A stretch of 64,000 nucleotides of DNA, taken from NCBI GenBank assembly GCA_902512065.1, contig CABXHU010000003.1:1-64000 (forward strand), given 5' to 3'. A program made the translations under genes and the position numbers. Below the pieces are notes generated by a model. It was given only the letters and a program-made list of their open reading frames with translations. It was not told the DNA's origin and ran no database searches. Below are positions 43,938-55,117 of this stretch, in pieces. Positions within the stretch are counted from its first letter, which is position 1. Every line of letters starts with the position of its first letter. The DNA is from an uncultured Bacteroidota bacterium. GTDB lineage: Bacteria; Bacteroidota; Bacteroidia; Flavobacteriales; Flavobacteriaceae.

Positions 43938-44809
43938 TTACTTATGAGATTTAATAAATACAGACCATATTCACTACTTGATAAATTTTGAGCCAAATTA
44001 TTTAATTGTTTAGAATTTATATAGCCCTTATTGAAGACAATTTCCTCAATACAAGATACTTTTAAACCTTGACGTTTTTCGATAGCTTGCATGAAATTAG
44101 AAGCTTCTAGTAAAGAATCTGGGGTTCCGGTATCTAACCAAGTAAATCCCTTTCCCATAAGCTCAACATTTAATTCGTTATTTTTTAAATAAGTATTATT
44201 AATGGAAGTAATTTCTAATTCTCCACGCTTACTTGGTGTTATCTGCTTCGCTATTTTTACAACAGAATTGGGATAAAAATACAAGCCCACAACAGCATAA
44301 TTACTCTTTTGGTATAACGGTTTTTCTTCAATAGATTTAACATTTTTATTATCATCAAAACCTAAAACTCCATAGCGCTTCGGGTCATTTACATAATAAC
44401 CAAAAACTTTTGCTTTTTTAGATTTTTTAACATTTTTAACAGCATTAACTAATAGTTTATTAATGCCGTTACCATGAAAAATATTATCTCCAAGTATCAT
44501 ACAAACATCTTCAGAACCAATAAAATCTTCAGCAATTATAAAAGCTTGTGCTAAACCATCTGGTTTCAATTGTTCAATATAGGATAGCTTGATACCTAGA
44601 TTACTACCGTTTCCTAATAATTTTACATAATTAGGCAAATCTTCAGGTGTAGAAATAATAAGAATGTCTTTAATGCCTGCTAAGAGTAAAGTAGAAAGCG
44701 GATAATAAATCATAGGCTTGTCATAGACACACAATAATTGCTTTGAAACACTTTTTGTGATTGGGTACATACGGGTGCCGTTACCTCCAGAAAGTATTAT
44801 TCCTTTCAT
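43934..44809 (-). CDS. rfbA: Glucose-1-phosphate thymidylyltransferase
   Basis: 291-residue RmlA, making dTDP-glucose from dTTP and glucose 1-phosphate; usually feedback-inhibited by dTDP-rhamnose. [63 protein letters not shown] and [20 protein letters not shown] are diagnostic. It is the first gene of the minus-strand rhamnose operon, with 162 bases of AT-rich DNA upstream. Confidence 0.96.
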   Translation of the reverse strand: MKGIILSGGNGTRMYPITKSVSKQLLCVYDKPMIYYPLSTLLLAGIKDILIISTPEDLPNYVKLLGNGSNLGIKLSYIEQLKPDGLAQAFIIAEDFIGSEDVCMILGDNIFHGNGINKLLVNAVKNVKKSKKAKVFGYYVNDPKRYGVLGFDDNKNVKSIEEKPLYQKSNYAVVGLYFYPNSVVKIAKQITPSKRGELEITSINNTYLKNNELNVELMGKGFTWLDTGTPDSLLEASNFMQAIEKRQGLKVSCIEEIVFNKGYINSKQLNNLAQNLSSSEYGLYLLNLISK

Positions 44810-44875
44810 TTTTTGTTTTTTAACTAGTATAAATTTAAATGATAAAAATAATGAATGTTATATATCAATTATATC

Positions 44876-44893
44876 TCAAATTTATAAATTTGA
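44876..44893. promoter_or_regulatory. 18-base perfect palindrome upstream of rfbA
   Basis: TCAAATTTATAAATTTGA is its own reverse complement. It lies 67 bases upstream of the rfbA start and holds a TAAATTTG -7-like element on each strand. No convincing -33 partner was found on the minus strand. It may be an operator or a chance product of AT-rich DNA. Confidence 0.3.
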
Positions 44894-44971
44894 ATGTAAA
44901 AAAAAAATGTAATTGGTAAATAAAAATTTTTACTTTGATTACCTTTTTTAAACATTTTATCAACTTTATAA

Positions 44972-45934
44972 CTACTTTTTAGCAAACACCCAAACATGAG
45001 AACTTAATCTGTTTTTTATTAAAAATTCTTGAAATTCTCGAACTACAGAATCTCCTCTTGATTTTAAAACTTTAATAAACTCTGTGATCCTTCCGCTATT
45101 TAAGACAATATCTACGTCTAACACACCAGGTGTCAATACATCCACTTCAGAAAACCCAGCCCTTTTAAATAATAATTCAAACCCTTTTAAGCTTGGAAAG
45201 TTTAAATGGTGTGGTGGCGAGATACTATTTGAATTTTCGCCTAAAGTTAAAATATCAAATCCTTCATATCCAAGTGTGGTTATTAGACAATAACCGTCTT
45301 TTTTCAATAAGTTATTTATAGACTTTACAAAATCCACAGGCTTATTTACATGTTCTAAAACCTCAAGACTAACAACAAAATCAAATTTATTATTCCATTC
45401 TTCTGAATATTCTACACTTTTTTGAAGAACAGAAAATCCTTTGTCAGTTATTATACTTGAAGATAATTCTCCTGGCTCAATCGCAAAATAAGAAATGTCT
45501 TCTTTTATTTTCTGGAGTTCTTCAAGAAAAACACCTGATCCAGCACCCACATCACACAAATTAGAAATCGGTATTTTCTTTTCACTAATTAGATTAAACA
45601 ATTGAATTGCTTTTTTTTTAAATATTTTTTCTCTTCTATTTTCTTCTACTTTAGGTAGAAATTCTTCAAACCAAAACTTTGCAGACGAACTGTTTTTGTA
45701 AAAACTATTTAAAGTTTTAAGAGAAGGCCTTGGATTACAAAAAAGTGTTCCACAACTTTCACAAATACTGTACTTAAATCCATCTTTTTTATACTTCAAT
45801 TTTACTAATGCAGATTCGCACGAAACACAATTGATTGTTTCAAAATTTGAATTATCAAAAGATTCTGCATCTTTTTTTGCAAGATTCAGGTATTTTTCGA
45901 ATAATTTTCTTGGTCTTATTTCTGATTCTTTCAT
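44972..45934 (-). CDS. SAM-dependent methyltransferase with N-terminal cysteine-rich motif
   Basis: 320 residues. A CxxC pair (C36, C39) and a second set (C58, C61, C66) suggest a zinc ribbon, as in Bacteroidota class I methyltransferases of glycan loci. The SAM motif is LCDVGAGSGVFLEEL (about residues 126-140), followed by FDFVVSLEVLEHVNKP and LLKKDGYCLITT. The ATG is at 45934. It is followed downstream by the rhamnose operon after a 162-base gap. It probably methylates a sugar or a side group; a partner HAD gene just upstream has decayed. Confidence 0.83.
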   Translation of the reverse strand: MKESEIRPRKLFEKYLNLAKKDAESFDNSNFETINCVSCESALVKLKYKKDGFKYSICESCGTLFCNPRPSLKTLNSFYKNSSSAKFWFEEFLPKVEENRREKIFKKKAIQLFNLISEKKIPISNLCDVGAGSGVFLEELQKIKEDISYFAIEPGELSSSIITDKGFSVLQKSVEYSEEWNNKFDFVVSLEVLEHVNKPVDFVKSINNLLKKDGYCLITTLGYEGFDILTLGENSNSISPPHHLNFPSLKGFELLFKRAGFSEVDVLTPGVLDVDIVLNSGRITEFIKVLKSRGDSVVREFQEFLIKNRLSSHVWVFAKK

Positions 45935-45944
45935 TTATTTATTT

Positions 45945-46250
45945 ATTTATTTAGAACATTTTTTATTTCAGAAAAATCTTTATTTAAAAAAAATTCTTTT
46001 TTAATTTATTCCTCTATTGTATCTGCCTATAAACCTGATGTGATTAGTTTTATCAGCATCTCTATTCTATTAAAACATCTCCAATAAAGAATACTTCATT
46101 TTTGTTATATCCACATACATTAAGTGTGTGTTTTTACATGTAAGTCTTTTTTATTATCAGTCAAACCAACTAATTTTATCTCATATTTCACTTAATTTAT
46201 TATGAATTTTGATGCCAATTACTTCATCTAAATTTTCAACAACTAAACCT
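45945..46250 (-). pseudogene. Decayed HAD-family phosphatase
   Basis: Four pieces in shifted frames on the minus strand read like the C-terminal half of a HAD hydrolase: GLVVENLDEVIGIKIHNKL (about 46249-46186), NEVFFIGDVLIE (about 46104-46065) ending at a TAG, RDADKTNHIRFIGRYNR (46063-46013) and NKDFSEIKNVLNK (45985-45947). FIGD then a D-rich helix then FIG is HAD motif IV and its following strand. Stops and frame changes separate the pieces, so it is non-functional. It fills a 411-base gap with no intact gene. Confidence 0.5.
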
Positions 46251-46345
46251 AAAACTCATATCCCATATGATTTCTTCTACACAAGAAAACTAATGATATA
46301 TATTCTAATTATGTCTTTTAATTTTTAGTTAACTAAATACTAAAA

Positions 46346-47158
46346 TTAATTTTTATTCAAACAACTAAATAAAAAAGGTTTTTTTTGACTCAAAAAACCA
46401 TTTAAAAACTGATCAACAATGTCGTCATTATAATAATCATAAATTAACCTTAAATGTGATACATCAAAATCTTTTTTTCGCCAAACCCTACCACTTGTTG
46501 TTTGTTTTTTTCCTACAAAATTCTTTTCATCCTTAAATTTATTCATTAAAACCATTAAGTCATTTTTTGCTTGTATTACACATTTTGCACCCACATCATG
46601 TATCGTGTCACCAAGTTTAAGACTGGGTGTTGATTGGTGGATGATTTCGCCTTCATCTGGGTTTTTAGTTATTTGATGAAAAGTAACTCCAGCAAATTGA
46701 GGTTGTAAAAAATAAAATGGCCAAAATAAAGTTGCTGCCCCTTTATACCAAGGAGAAAGACCCAAATGTAAATTTATTTTATTTATTGGGAGTTTACTTA
46801 TTACTGGATCAAGAATTAGATCAACTCCAAAAATAAATGCAATATCAGCGTCAAACTCTTCTATCTCCTTTGCAAGATGTAATGAATTTAACTGGTCTGG
46901 CTTTACAAATATTTTTTTTTGATCTTTATATACCTCTTCATAATTTAAATTACCATATGTTTTTCGTTCTACTATATCCCTATTTTTAAAGTGCTTTATA
47001 AAAAGAGATTTATCAAGTTCACTTATGTTTTTAGGAGGTGAGGGTAAAAGTTCTTCTCTTTGCATAATAATTACTAAAATGTCTTCGAAAGAATTAAGCA
47101 ATTCTCTATTAATAAATAGATGTCTTGGATGAGATCCGGAAAATAATACTAGTTTCAT
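46346..47158 (-). CDS. Formyltransferase-family protein
   Basis: 270-residue protein with the methionyl-tRNA formyltransferase catalytic core. The N-H-D triad is visible as N129 and H131 (INLHLGLSPWYKG) and D168 (PDEGEIIHQ), with the spacing of known enzymes. In surface-glycan loci such proteins N-formylate amino sugars with N10-formyl-tetrahydrofolate. The usual SLLP after the histidine is replaced by GLSP. It overlaps the DUF4910 gene by 4 bases, so the two probably act together. Translation elongation use is unlikely because of the divergent ends. Confidence 0.8.
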   Translation of the reverse strand: MKLVLFSGSHPRHLFINRELLNSFEDILVIIMQREELLPSPPKNISELDKSLFIKHFKNRDIVERKTYGNLNYEEVYKDQKKIFVKPDQLNSLHLAKEIEEFDADIAFIFGVDLILDPVISKLPINKINLHLGLSPWYKGAATLFWPFYFLQPQFAGVTFHQITKNPDEGEIIHQSTPSLKLGDTIHDVGAKCVIQAKNDLMVLMNKFKDEKNFVGKKQTTSGRVWRKKDFDVSHLRLIYDYYNDDIVDQFLNGFLSQKKPFLFSCLNKN

Positions 47159-48507
47159 TTTTTTGTTTTTATTAACTTTTTTAATTTAAATAATTTTATT
47201 GCCTCATTTATTATTCTAATTTCTATTTTTGATATTCTTGAAATATCAAAGTTTGAATTTTTTCCATCCGCTAAGTGCATTAGCCAATGAAATGCATCAA
47301 TATGCTTTCCATTTATTTCAATATCTTTATTCATATCAAATGTTCTCTGATGAAAACCTTCTTTGTTTTCAAAATGAATCGTTTGATTTAACGTTCCTCC
47401 AATTTTTGGATACATATTTCTTTTTCCTAGTTGATACTCACAAGCTTTCATTATTCGTTCAGGGAAACAATAAGACTCAATGTTTTCAATCCATTTAATA
47501 TGAGCATCTAAAGACTCAATTAAACTTTTGGGTGAAACGAAATCCAAATTATCTCTAGAGCTATGGTATTCATCATATTCATAGTATTTTGATTTATGAA
47601 TTGATGGAGTTACTATTCTAAAATCAGGGGTAGAATATTGCCTTTCATCACTTCCGTCTGGAACAAATGGATATGTTATATAATTATTGTTTGTTAAAGA
47701 ACTTAAAGAAAGATGTGCAGCTTGGTTAATCCAGTGAGAGGAATCAAACCCCTCTTTTAAAGACAACTTATCAGGTCCTGCTACACATGTTACAACCATA
47801 CCACCAATTATATTTTTAGTTACAGATTGAGACAAAAAAGAAATAGCCCCAATTGTTTCGGGTAATACGACTAAACGGTATGTAAAATATGTTTCAATTT
47901 TTTTTAATTCTCTAAACAATAAACAAGACAAAATTATTCCACTAAGATTGTCATTAGCTAAAGATGGATGGCATAAATAAGTTGAAATTAATATTTCTTT
48001 TTTGGATTTACCTTTCTTAACAGCCTCTAGCCAATTTAAATCTCCCATTTCATCAAAAGAAGAATCAATACAAACACTAAATGGTCCTTTAAATTTTTTA
48101 CTTTTAATTAAATTTTCTGAACAACAAAATCCCCAATTTTTATTAAAATAAGAGGTTCTGTAAGGAATCGTATCAGGCATTTCTGTAAGAGTATAAATAT
48201 GTTTTAATAATTCTTCTTTACTAATAACGCCCTTAAATGGTTGAGAATATGAAATTAAATGAAGATTATTTTCTTTAAAATCAATTACTTTCTCACCAAA
48301 ATTATTTTTAACATAAGCTTTATTAACATTCCAAACGGGAGGAACTTTCCAGTCAAATACCTTCGTGCCTGATCTGACTGATTTAATTTCACCATCATCA
48401 ATGATGTTATCAATTAAATATTCAATTGTTTTTTTATTCCCATCACCTGTTAAACTTCTATTTATAGGAAACAAATCTTTGAAAAAAATTTTTATTTCTT
48501 CTTCCAT
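47155..48507 (-). CDS. DUF4910 aminopeptidase-like protein
   Basis: 450 residues of the aminopeptidase-like family often seen in polysaccharide loci. FFKDLFPINRSLTGDGNKKT is the family N-terminus; YLCHPSLANDNLSGI carries H180 and D186, and VVLPETIGA carries E217, like the zinc site of M28-type peptidases. YPFVPDGSDERQYSTPDFRI and EYHSSRDNLDFV complete the catalytic domain, and a C-terminal winged-helix-like part follows (from about 350). No signal peptide is seen, so it is cytoplasmic. Its true substrate, perhaps an aminoacyl or amide bond in the glycan, is unknown. Confidence 0.82.
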   Translation of the reverse strand: MEEEIKIFFKDLFPINRSLTGDGNKKTIEYLIDNIIDDGEIKSVRSGTKVFDWKVPPVWNVNKAYVKNNFGEKVIDFKENNLHLISYSQPFKGVISKEELLKHIYTLTEMPDTIPYRTSYFNKNWGFCCSENLIKSKKFKGPFSVCIDSSFDEMGDLNWLEAVKKGKSKKEILISTYLCHPSLANDNLSGIILSCLLFRELKKIETYFTYRLVVLPETIGAISFLSQSVTKNIIGGMVVTCVAGPDKLSLKEGFDSSHWINQAAHLSLSSLTNNNYITYPFVPDGSDERQYSTPDFRIVTPSIHKSKYYEYDEYHSSRDNLDFVSPKSLIESLDAHIKWIENIESYCFPERIMKACEYQLGKRNMYPKIGGTLNQTIHFENKEGFHQRTFDMNKDIEINGKHIDAFHWLMHLADGKNSNFDISRISKIEIRIINEAIKLFKLKKLIKTKK

Positions 48508-48582
48508 AATATATTATCGATTAAAACTCCATCTCCCTCCGTAACATCCTAATTAATAATAGCATATTATGAAAAATGATTA

Positions 48583-49692
48583 TTAATTTTCCTTTATTTT
48601 TTGAATAATTTCTTTAAAAGGATCTTTAACGAATATATATCCTATTGAAATAATTACACCTATAAACATATAAATCAAAACTATTTGTTTTCTTTTTGGC
48701 TTAGATCTTTGATTTGGCACTGACACTTCATCTAAGACTGAAAATATAGGAGTATCCTTATTCAGTTTTATTTTATTACTGTTGTATTCAGAGGCCAATG
48801 CCATCAATATGTTTTGTTGTAACTCATACTCAGCTTCTAGCTTTTCTAACTCCGATAAAAACACAGCTGTAGAGATATTTTTATTGGAATCTTTAAAGGC
48901 TGCTACATTGTTTTGTAAAATTTCAAATTCGTCTTGTTTTTGCTTATACTGCTCTTTAGAATAAACTAGTTGCTCTTTAATTTTATTAGTTCTTAAGGAA
49001 ATAATTCTTGATTGCAAGTTTTTAGTTACCAGTTTTACAAGTTGTGTACTTATAAAAGCATCCTTATCATTAGCTATTACTTGAATATATGCTTCTTTTT
49101 TATTGATTTCTATTGAAAATTTTCCTTTAAATCCTTTAACAAGCCCATAATCTTCTTCGCTTATAAAATTATAACCTTCAAGAAGTTGACTATTGACTGC
49201 TTCTTTTGTTTTGCTAAACGTAAACAAACCAATTGTGTATTTTTTTATAAAGCCTATGATATTAAAGCTTTTTTGATCAGCAGCTAACATATAGTCTTTT
49301 ATTGAAAAGCGATCTCCGTTTAGGGATATTAGTTCTTCTTTCATTAAATTAATTGAAAATTCCTCCGATTCCGCTATTTTAGAGTATAATAGTGGAGAAA
49401 TATAACTGTCAAGTGATGATGCTTCTGTATCTAGGTTAATCCCCGCAAGGGAAGCTATTGACCCAAGATTCTTATAATTAGTGCTATTTTGTTCAGATGT
49501 TTGTGGTACAAAAGTTGTTTGTGATTCGTAGACTACTGGACTTGTTAGAGCTACTATACATCCAATAACAAAAGAAATACAAACTACTTTCAAAACTAGC
49601 TTTCTATCAGTCCAAACTGTTTTTAAAAGAGGTATAATATCAATTGAATCCTCCTCCATATTACTATATAAATCAGTCTGATTCTCTTTCAT
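48583..49692 (-). CDS. Wzz-type chain-length determinant
   Basis: 369-residue polysaccharide co-polymerase without a kinase domain. One membrane helix lies at about residues 34-56 (VLKVVCISFVIGCIVALTS), a periplasmic domain with coiled-coil character at about 235-305 (KEQYKQKQDEFEILQNNV), and a second helix at about 340-358 after PNQRSKPKRKQ. That is the standard Wzz/LPS_wzz layout. It starts five bases after the export gene and would control polymer length with the Wzy-like protein. Confidence 0.88.
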   Translation of the reverse strand: MKENQTDLYSNMEEDSIDIIPLLKTVWTDRKLVLKVVCISFVIGCIVALTSPVVYESQTTFVPQTSEQNSTNYKNLGSIASLAGINLDTEASSLDSYISPLLYSKIAESEEFSINLMKEELISLNGDRFSIKDYMLAADQKSFNIIGFIKKYTIGLFTFSKTKEAVNSQLLEGYNFISEEDYGLVKGFKGKFSIEINKKEAYIQVIANDKDAFISTQLVKLVTKNLQSRIISLRTNKIKEQLVYSKEQYKQKQDEFEILQNNVAAFKDSNKNISTAVFLSELEKLEAEYELQQNILMALASEYNSNKIKLNKDTPIFSVLDEVSVPNQRSKPKRKQIVLIYMFIGVIISIGYIFVKDPFKEIIQKIKEN

Positions 49693-49697
49693 ATTTA

Positions 49698-52325
49698 TTA
49701 TAATTTTGTGGCAATCAAAACAGATGTCAGGGTGGTAATTATAAACTGTAGAGTTCCAGTTAATTCATCTATAAATCTTTGGATCCTTACTTTACCGTCT
49801 TCACCTTCAGGTCTAAAGTCAGTTACTATAATCGAATTAGGAAGTACTCTAGGGTTTTTAAATAATCCAATCTTCTTAGTTTTACCGTTTGGCAAAACAA
49901 CATATGACTTTCCTCCTCGTTTAGATTTGCCTCCAGAATTTTTAATATATTTTTTTGCTTTTAAGCCTTTTCTCCAAATAAAGTTTGATTCAGTTTGTAC
50001 AGCTCCTGTAGTAGAAACAATTCCTTTATTTGATGCGATATTAATTATATCACCATTTTCAAATATTTCCTCAGTATTTAAATCTCTAAAGTCAAGTGTA
50101 ATTACTTTTCCGTCTCTTATTAAAGATGAAGACTCTAAATTAGCATATAATGATAATCCGCCAGCATAATCAATTACATCCCTTAAAGTTGAATTTTTAA
50201 ATTCAGCAACCACAGTTTGTGGAAAATTAACTTCTCCAGAAATACTAATTCTTACAGTTTCTTGAAAGCCAAGTATTTGTTTAACAACTACAATATCTCT
50301 ATCTTCTAGTAAAAATCCGTTATCTGGCTTATCTTTTAACCCAAGTAGATAATCTTTGTCTATTCTAACATTGTATTTTCTGACAATTCTTTCGTTTAAT
50401 ACGTCTAATTCGGGTCTATTTACAATTAATTCTTCTTGATCGGAACTTATTTGAAATCCTCCAGAAAGTAGTAAAAGATCTTCTACATACATATTTTCCT
50501 CTAGGGTGTATAAGTCAGGATTCTTAACGTAGCCAAACATCCCAACCGTTTTATCAATATTCTCTGTTGTGCCAGTGCTAAATAATAAAACTTTATCTCT
50601 TGGGTATAATAGAGTAGATTTTAATTCTTCTTTATTATTAAATTCAAATCTTAGTGTATTAAACTCCCCTGTGTCATCATTAAATCTTTTAATATCTATT
50701 CTTGATTTTAATAAATTTTTAAGAAAATCAGGATCTTTAATCTGAGATGCACTGAAAATCAGATCATAAATACTTAAATTTTCTTTCCAAGTTGTGGTAA
50801 AAGTATCGACTCCATAACCACTAATGGATACGGATTTAGCTCCTTCAACTCTTTCATTACTATAAACTTGTACTTGATCCATATCATTTAATGGAACAGA
50901 AACATTAGAGTTTAAAATATCATTCAAATTATAGGAATTGATAACTGTTATACCATTTGAAATACTAGTAACATCAACTTTTTCTGTGTAAACATCAGGT
51001 AAAACACCTTTTGCTGCATCTGTTATTAATGATTTTAGATCTTTAAATGTCCCAAGTGAATACATGCCAGCTTCAACAACGTGACCCGAAATTGTTACTT
51101 GATTTAATTCCATATCTAAAATCGGAAAAAATGTAATCTTATCCCCGTCAGAAAGAGTAACTTTTTTTCCAGAAACTTTAGCATCTTGGTAATTAAAGGT
51201 TATAAGTTCTCTGTCAGCAATTACATCCTTAGTTCTTTTGTCGGCTGGAGTAATTCTACTAATATTTACTTTAGTTGTTTGGGCAGTAACAGGCAACCCT
51301 CCAGAGTATTTTAATAATTCTGAAAGCCCTTCATTTTCTTTTAATTCAAATATTGCATTATTATAAACCTCTCCTTGTAATAGAAATCTATTTTTTCTTG
51401 TATCGACAAAAACTATATCATTGTTTGTCAGTCTAACATCTTCTTTGAGTTGACCTTTTGTTATGTAATCATATAGATCAATCGTTTTGTAAAGTTTATT
51501 ATTCCTGTATATTTTTATTTCTCTTAAGGATCCACTTGTTTTTACTCCACCCGCAGCATAAAGTGCAGATAAGGCTGAACCTGAAGTGTTAAGAATATGT
51601 GGTCCCGGTGCGCTTACTTGACCTAGCACTACAACTTTTACAGGTCTAAGTTGGGTTAGCGATACGTCCATGAAGGTTTTTTGTGGTGTACTAGCTAATC
51701 CAGAAAGATATTTACCTAAAAATATTTTTAATCTTGATTTTAATGTTTTAAATGAATTTCCAGAAGCAAAAAATAAACCGTAACCTCTAATATTAATGTT
51801 GCCATTTCTATCGACCTTAACATTTTGCTGAAAAGAATTATCACCATAAGTAATAATTTTTATTTCATCTCCTGGAGCTATAAGATATCCCTCATCAATA
51901 TTTCCAAGTAAATATTCTTTATCTAGGTAAGGATTATTGTCAAATATATTGTACCCAAAATATTTAGCTTCGGCTGATCTATTTCCACCTGCTTCTTCTT
52001 CTTCTTCTTCTTCTTCTTCTTCTTCTTCTTCATTTTCTTCTTCTTCACCATCTTCAGAATCAGGATTTTCTTCAGAATCAGTATTTTCAGAATTCTCGTT
52101 AGCGAAATAGTCATTTAATAATTGATCGTAACTGAGACCTCTTTGAGCAGCTAATTGTCTAGCTTGTGTTTCTGTCAATCCACTGGCTTCAAGTGCCTGA
52201 GCTGCTTGAGCTGGGGTTGTAATATCTTGAGATTTAGCTGTTTGAACTGCTTGGTTAACAAGCACTTCATTAGTCTGTGAAAAGCTAAAACAAGAAACAA
52301 AAAAAAGAATAAATAATAGTCTCAT
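49698..52325 (-). CDS. Polysaccharide export protein with SLBB repeats (Wza-like)
   Basis: 875-residue outer-membrane export protein. A signal peptide (MRLLFILFFVSCFSFSQ) is followed by a Bacteroidota-type helical segment, a poly-glutamate linker (about residues 90-112), the Poly_export domain (GYLIAPGDEIKIITYGD onwards), then several SLBB domains (KVVVLGQVSAPGPHIL, VTISGHVVEAGMYSLG, VSISGEVNFPQTVV and others). The C-terminus ends in a hydrophobic helix. It is far longer than E. coli Wza (about 380), as usual for this phylum. It would carry the polymer through the periplasm and outer membrane, with Wzz encoded next. Confidence 0.9.
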   Translation of the reverse strand: MRLLFILFFVSCFSFSQTNEVLVNQAVQTAKSQDITTPAQAAQALEASGLTETQARQLAAQRGLSYDQLLNDYFANENSENTDSEENPDSEDGEEEENEEEEEEEEEEEEEAGGNRSAEAKYFGYNIFDNNPYLDKEYLLGNIDEGYLIAPGDEIKIITYGDNSFQQNVKVDRNGNINIRGYGLFFASGNSFKTLKSRLKIFLGKYLSGLASTPQKTFMDVSLTQLRPVKVVVLGQVSAPGPHILNTSGSALSALYAAGGVKTSGSLREIKIYRNNKLYKTIDLYDYITKGQLKEDVRLTNNDIVFVDTRKNRFLLQGEVYNNAIFELKENEGLSELLKYSGGLPVTAQTTKVNISRITPADKRTKDVIADRELITFNYQDAKVSGKKVTLSDGDKITFFPILDMELNQVTISGHVVEAGMYSLGTFKDLKSLITDAAKGVLPDVYTEKVDVTSISNGITVINSYNLNDILNSNVSVPLNDMDQVQVYSNERVEGAKSVSISGYGVDTFTTTWKENLSIYDLIFSASQIKDPDFLKNLLKSRIDIKRFNDDTGEFNTLRFEFNNKEELKSTLLYPRDKVLLFSTGTTENIDKTVGMFGYVKNPDLYTLEENMYVEDLLLLSGGFQISSDQEELIVNRPELDVLNERIVRKYNVRIDKDYLLGLKDKPDNGFLLEDRDIVVVKQILGFQETVRISISGEVNFPQTVVAEFKNSTLRDVIDYAGGLSLYANLESSSLIRDGKVITLDFRDLNTEEIFENGDIINIASNKGIVSTTGAVQTESNFIWRKGLKAKKYIKNSGGKSKRGGKSYVVLPNGKTKKIGLFKNPRVLPNSIIVTDFRPEGEDGKVRIQRFIDELTGTLQFIITTLTSVLIATKL
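51992..52030 (-). repeat. GAA trinucleotide repeat (13 units) coding poly-Glu
   Basis: Thirteen uninterrupted CTT units on the plus strand (GAA on the coding strand) lie inside the export gene and encode a glutamate run in a linker. Being triplets, changes in unit number keep the frame and alter only the linker length. Confidence 0.85.
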
Positions 52326-52343
52326 ATCTTATAATTTGGAGAA

Positions 52344-52351
52344 CAAATATA
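52344..52351 (-). promoter_or_regulatory. Bacteroidota -7 promoter element of the export gene
   Basis: TATATTTG on the minus strand fits the TAnnTTTG -7 consensus of this phylum and lies 18 bases upstream of the export gene ATG. The -33 element is not obvious. Confidence 0.45.
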
Positions 52352-52437
52352 CTAAAAAACTCATAATTCCTAGTTTTATTGCACATCCATGAGTTATTAA
52401 TAGACTAATTTCATTAATTTTACCCATCATATTAGTT

Positions 52438-53522
52438 ATGAATAGTATTTATATCATATACGGTGCTACGTTTTTTTTTATTTTGCTTCTTGCAAGATTC
52501 GGATTTGCTAGACACTATATATTGGCTAAGAATTATAATCTAGTTAAGGGATATAATAGTAGAGCATCCCATAAAGGACAGGTATATACTGGTGCGGGGC
52601 TTGTAATAGCTTTTATTATTTTACTATCGGCAATAGTACTGAATAACGTAGAATCCCTATTTTTTGAAAAGCTAAGCACTATTATAGGCGCTTCTGTACT
52701 TATCGCTGTAGTTGGCCTATATGATGATTTTCAGGACTTAAGAGCATTTCAAAAATATATAGCTTTAGGTTTTTTAGTAGCAATGACCGTATATTCTGGT
52801 CAATCTCCTGAGGGAGATTATGGTATAATTACAAATCTAAATGGATTTCTTGGAATATATGATATAGGATATCTCCCAGGATTCTTTTTTACTTGTTTTA
52901 TCTATCTATCTATAATGAATGCCATTAATCTAATTGATGGTATAGATGGATATATGAGTATTTTTTCATCTGTTTTATTTGCTATTTTATTTTTTATAAA
53001 TGATCTTAATGGATACTACACTCACTCAATTATTTCTATAATTTTTATTGCATCAATGATTGTATTTTTAAAACACAATTTTTCTAGAAGAAAAAAATTA
53101 TTTGTTGGAGATTCGGGATCACTTTTCTTAGGATTTTGGATAGCTAATTTCCTTATTTTATTTATTACTTCTGCTCCAGTAGCTAATATTGTAAGTACTT
53201 TTTCTATTAAGCTTGAAAATATTCCTGTCTTAGCTATTGCTTTAATTAATGTTCCTGTTCTTGATACTCTTAGAGTAATGGCAGTTAGAGTCTTGCGAAA
53301 AAAATCACCTTTTTCAGCGGATAGAAATCATCTTCATCATATTCTAATAGATAAAAACATTTCTCATTTAAGAACTTCTTTAATTTTATGTCTTATAAAT
53401 GCTTTAAATTTAATTTTCATCTTTTTATTAGAGCCTAGTTTTAATTCTATTGAATTGACAGGGGTTTATATAGCAATAAGTTTAATTTGGTTTGGATTTT
53501 TTGAAATATTAAAAAACAGAAA

Positions 53523-53526
<4 letters not shown>
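52438..53526 (+). CDS. Undecaprenyl-phosphate sugar-1-phosphate transferase (WecA/MraY family)
   Basis: 362-residue membrane enzyme with about ten helices. Conserved cytoplasmic motifs are VVGLYDDFQDLRAFQK, INLIDGIDGY, FVGDSGSLFLGF and the C-terminal ADRNHLHHILID, which match WecA-type transferases. It would load a UDP-linked N-acetylhexosamine phosphate onto undecaprenyl phosphate and so start the lipid-linked glycan. It is divergent from the export gene and overlaps the next gene tail-to-tail by 4 bases. Confidence 0.9.
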
Positions 53527-55076
<1,550 letters not shown>

Positions 55077-55093
55077 TTTATTAAAATAAAAAA

Positions 55094-55101
55094 CAAATAT
55101 A
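55094..55101 (-). promoter_or_regulatory. -7 promoter element of the propeller gene
   Basis: TATATTTG on the minus strand, 17 bases upstream of the start at 55076, fits the TAnnTTTG consensus. The nearest direct repeat (55118-55129) begins 16 bases further upstream and covers the expected -33 zone. Confidence 0.5.
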
Positions 55102-55117
55102 TAAAAATAATAATAGA

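Noticed and set aside
49708-50169. A 153-codon plus-strand open frame opposite the export gene
   Set aside because: It lies wholly within a well-supported SLBB export gene on the other strand and shows no family pattern.
51923-52114. A minus-strand frame encoding a lysine-rich 63-residue peptide
   Set aside because: It is the GAA repeat of the export gene read in another frame (AAG/AAA), with no independent support.
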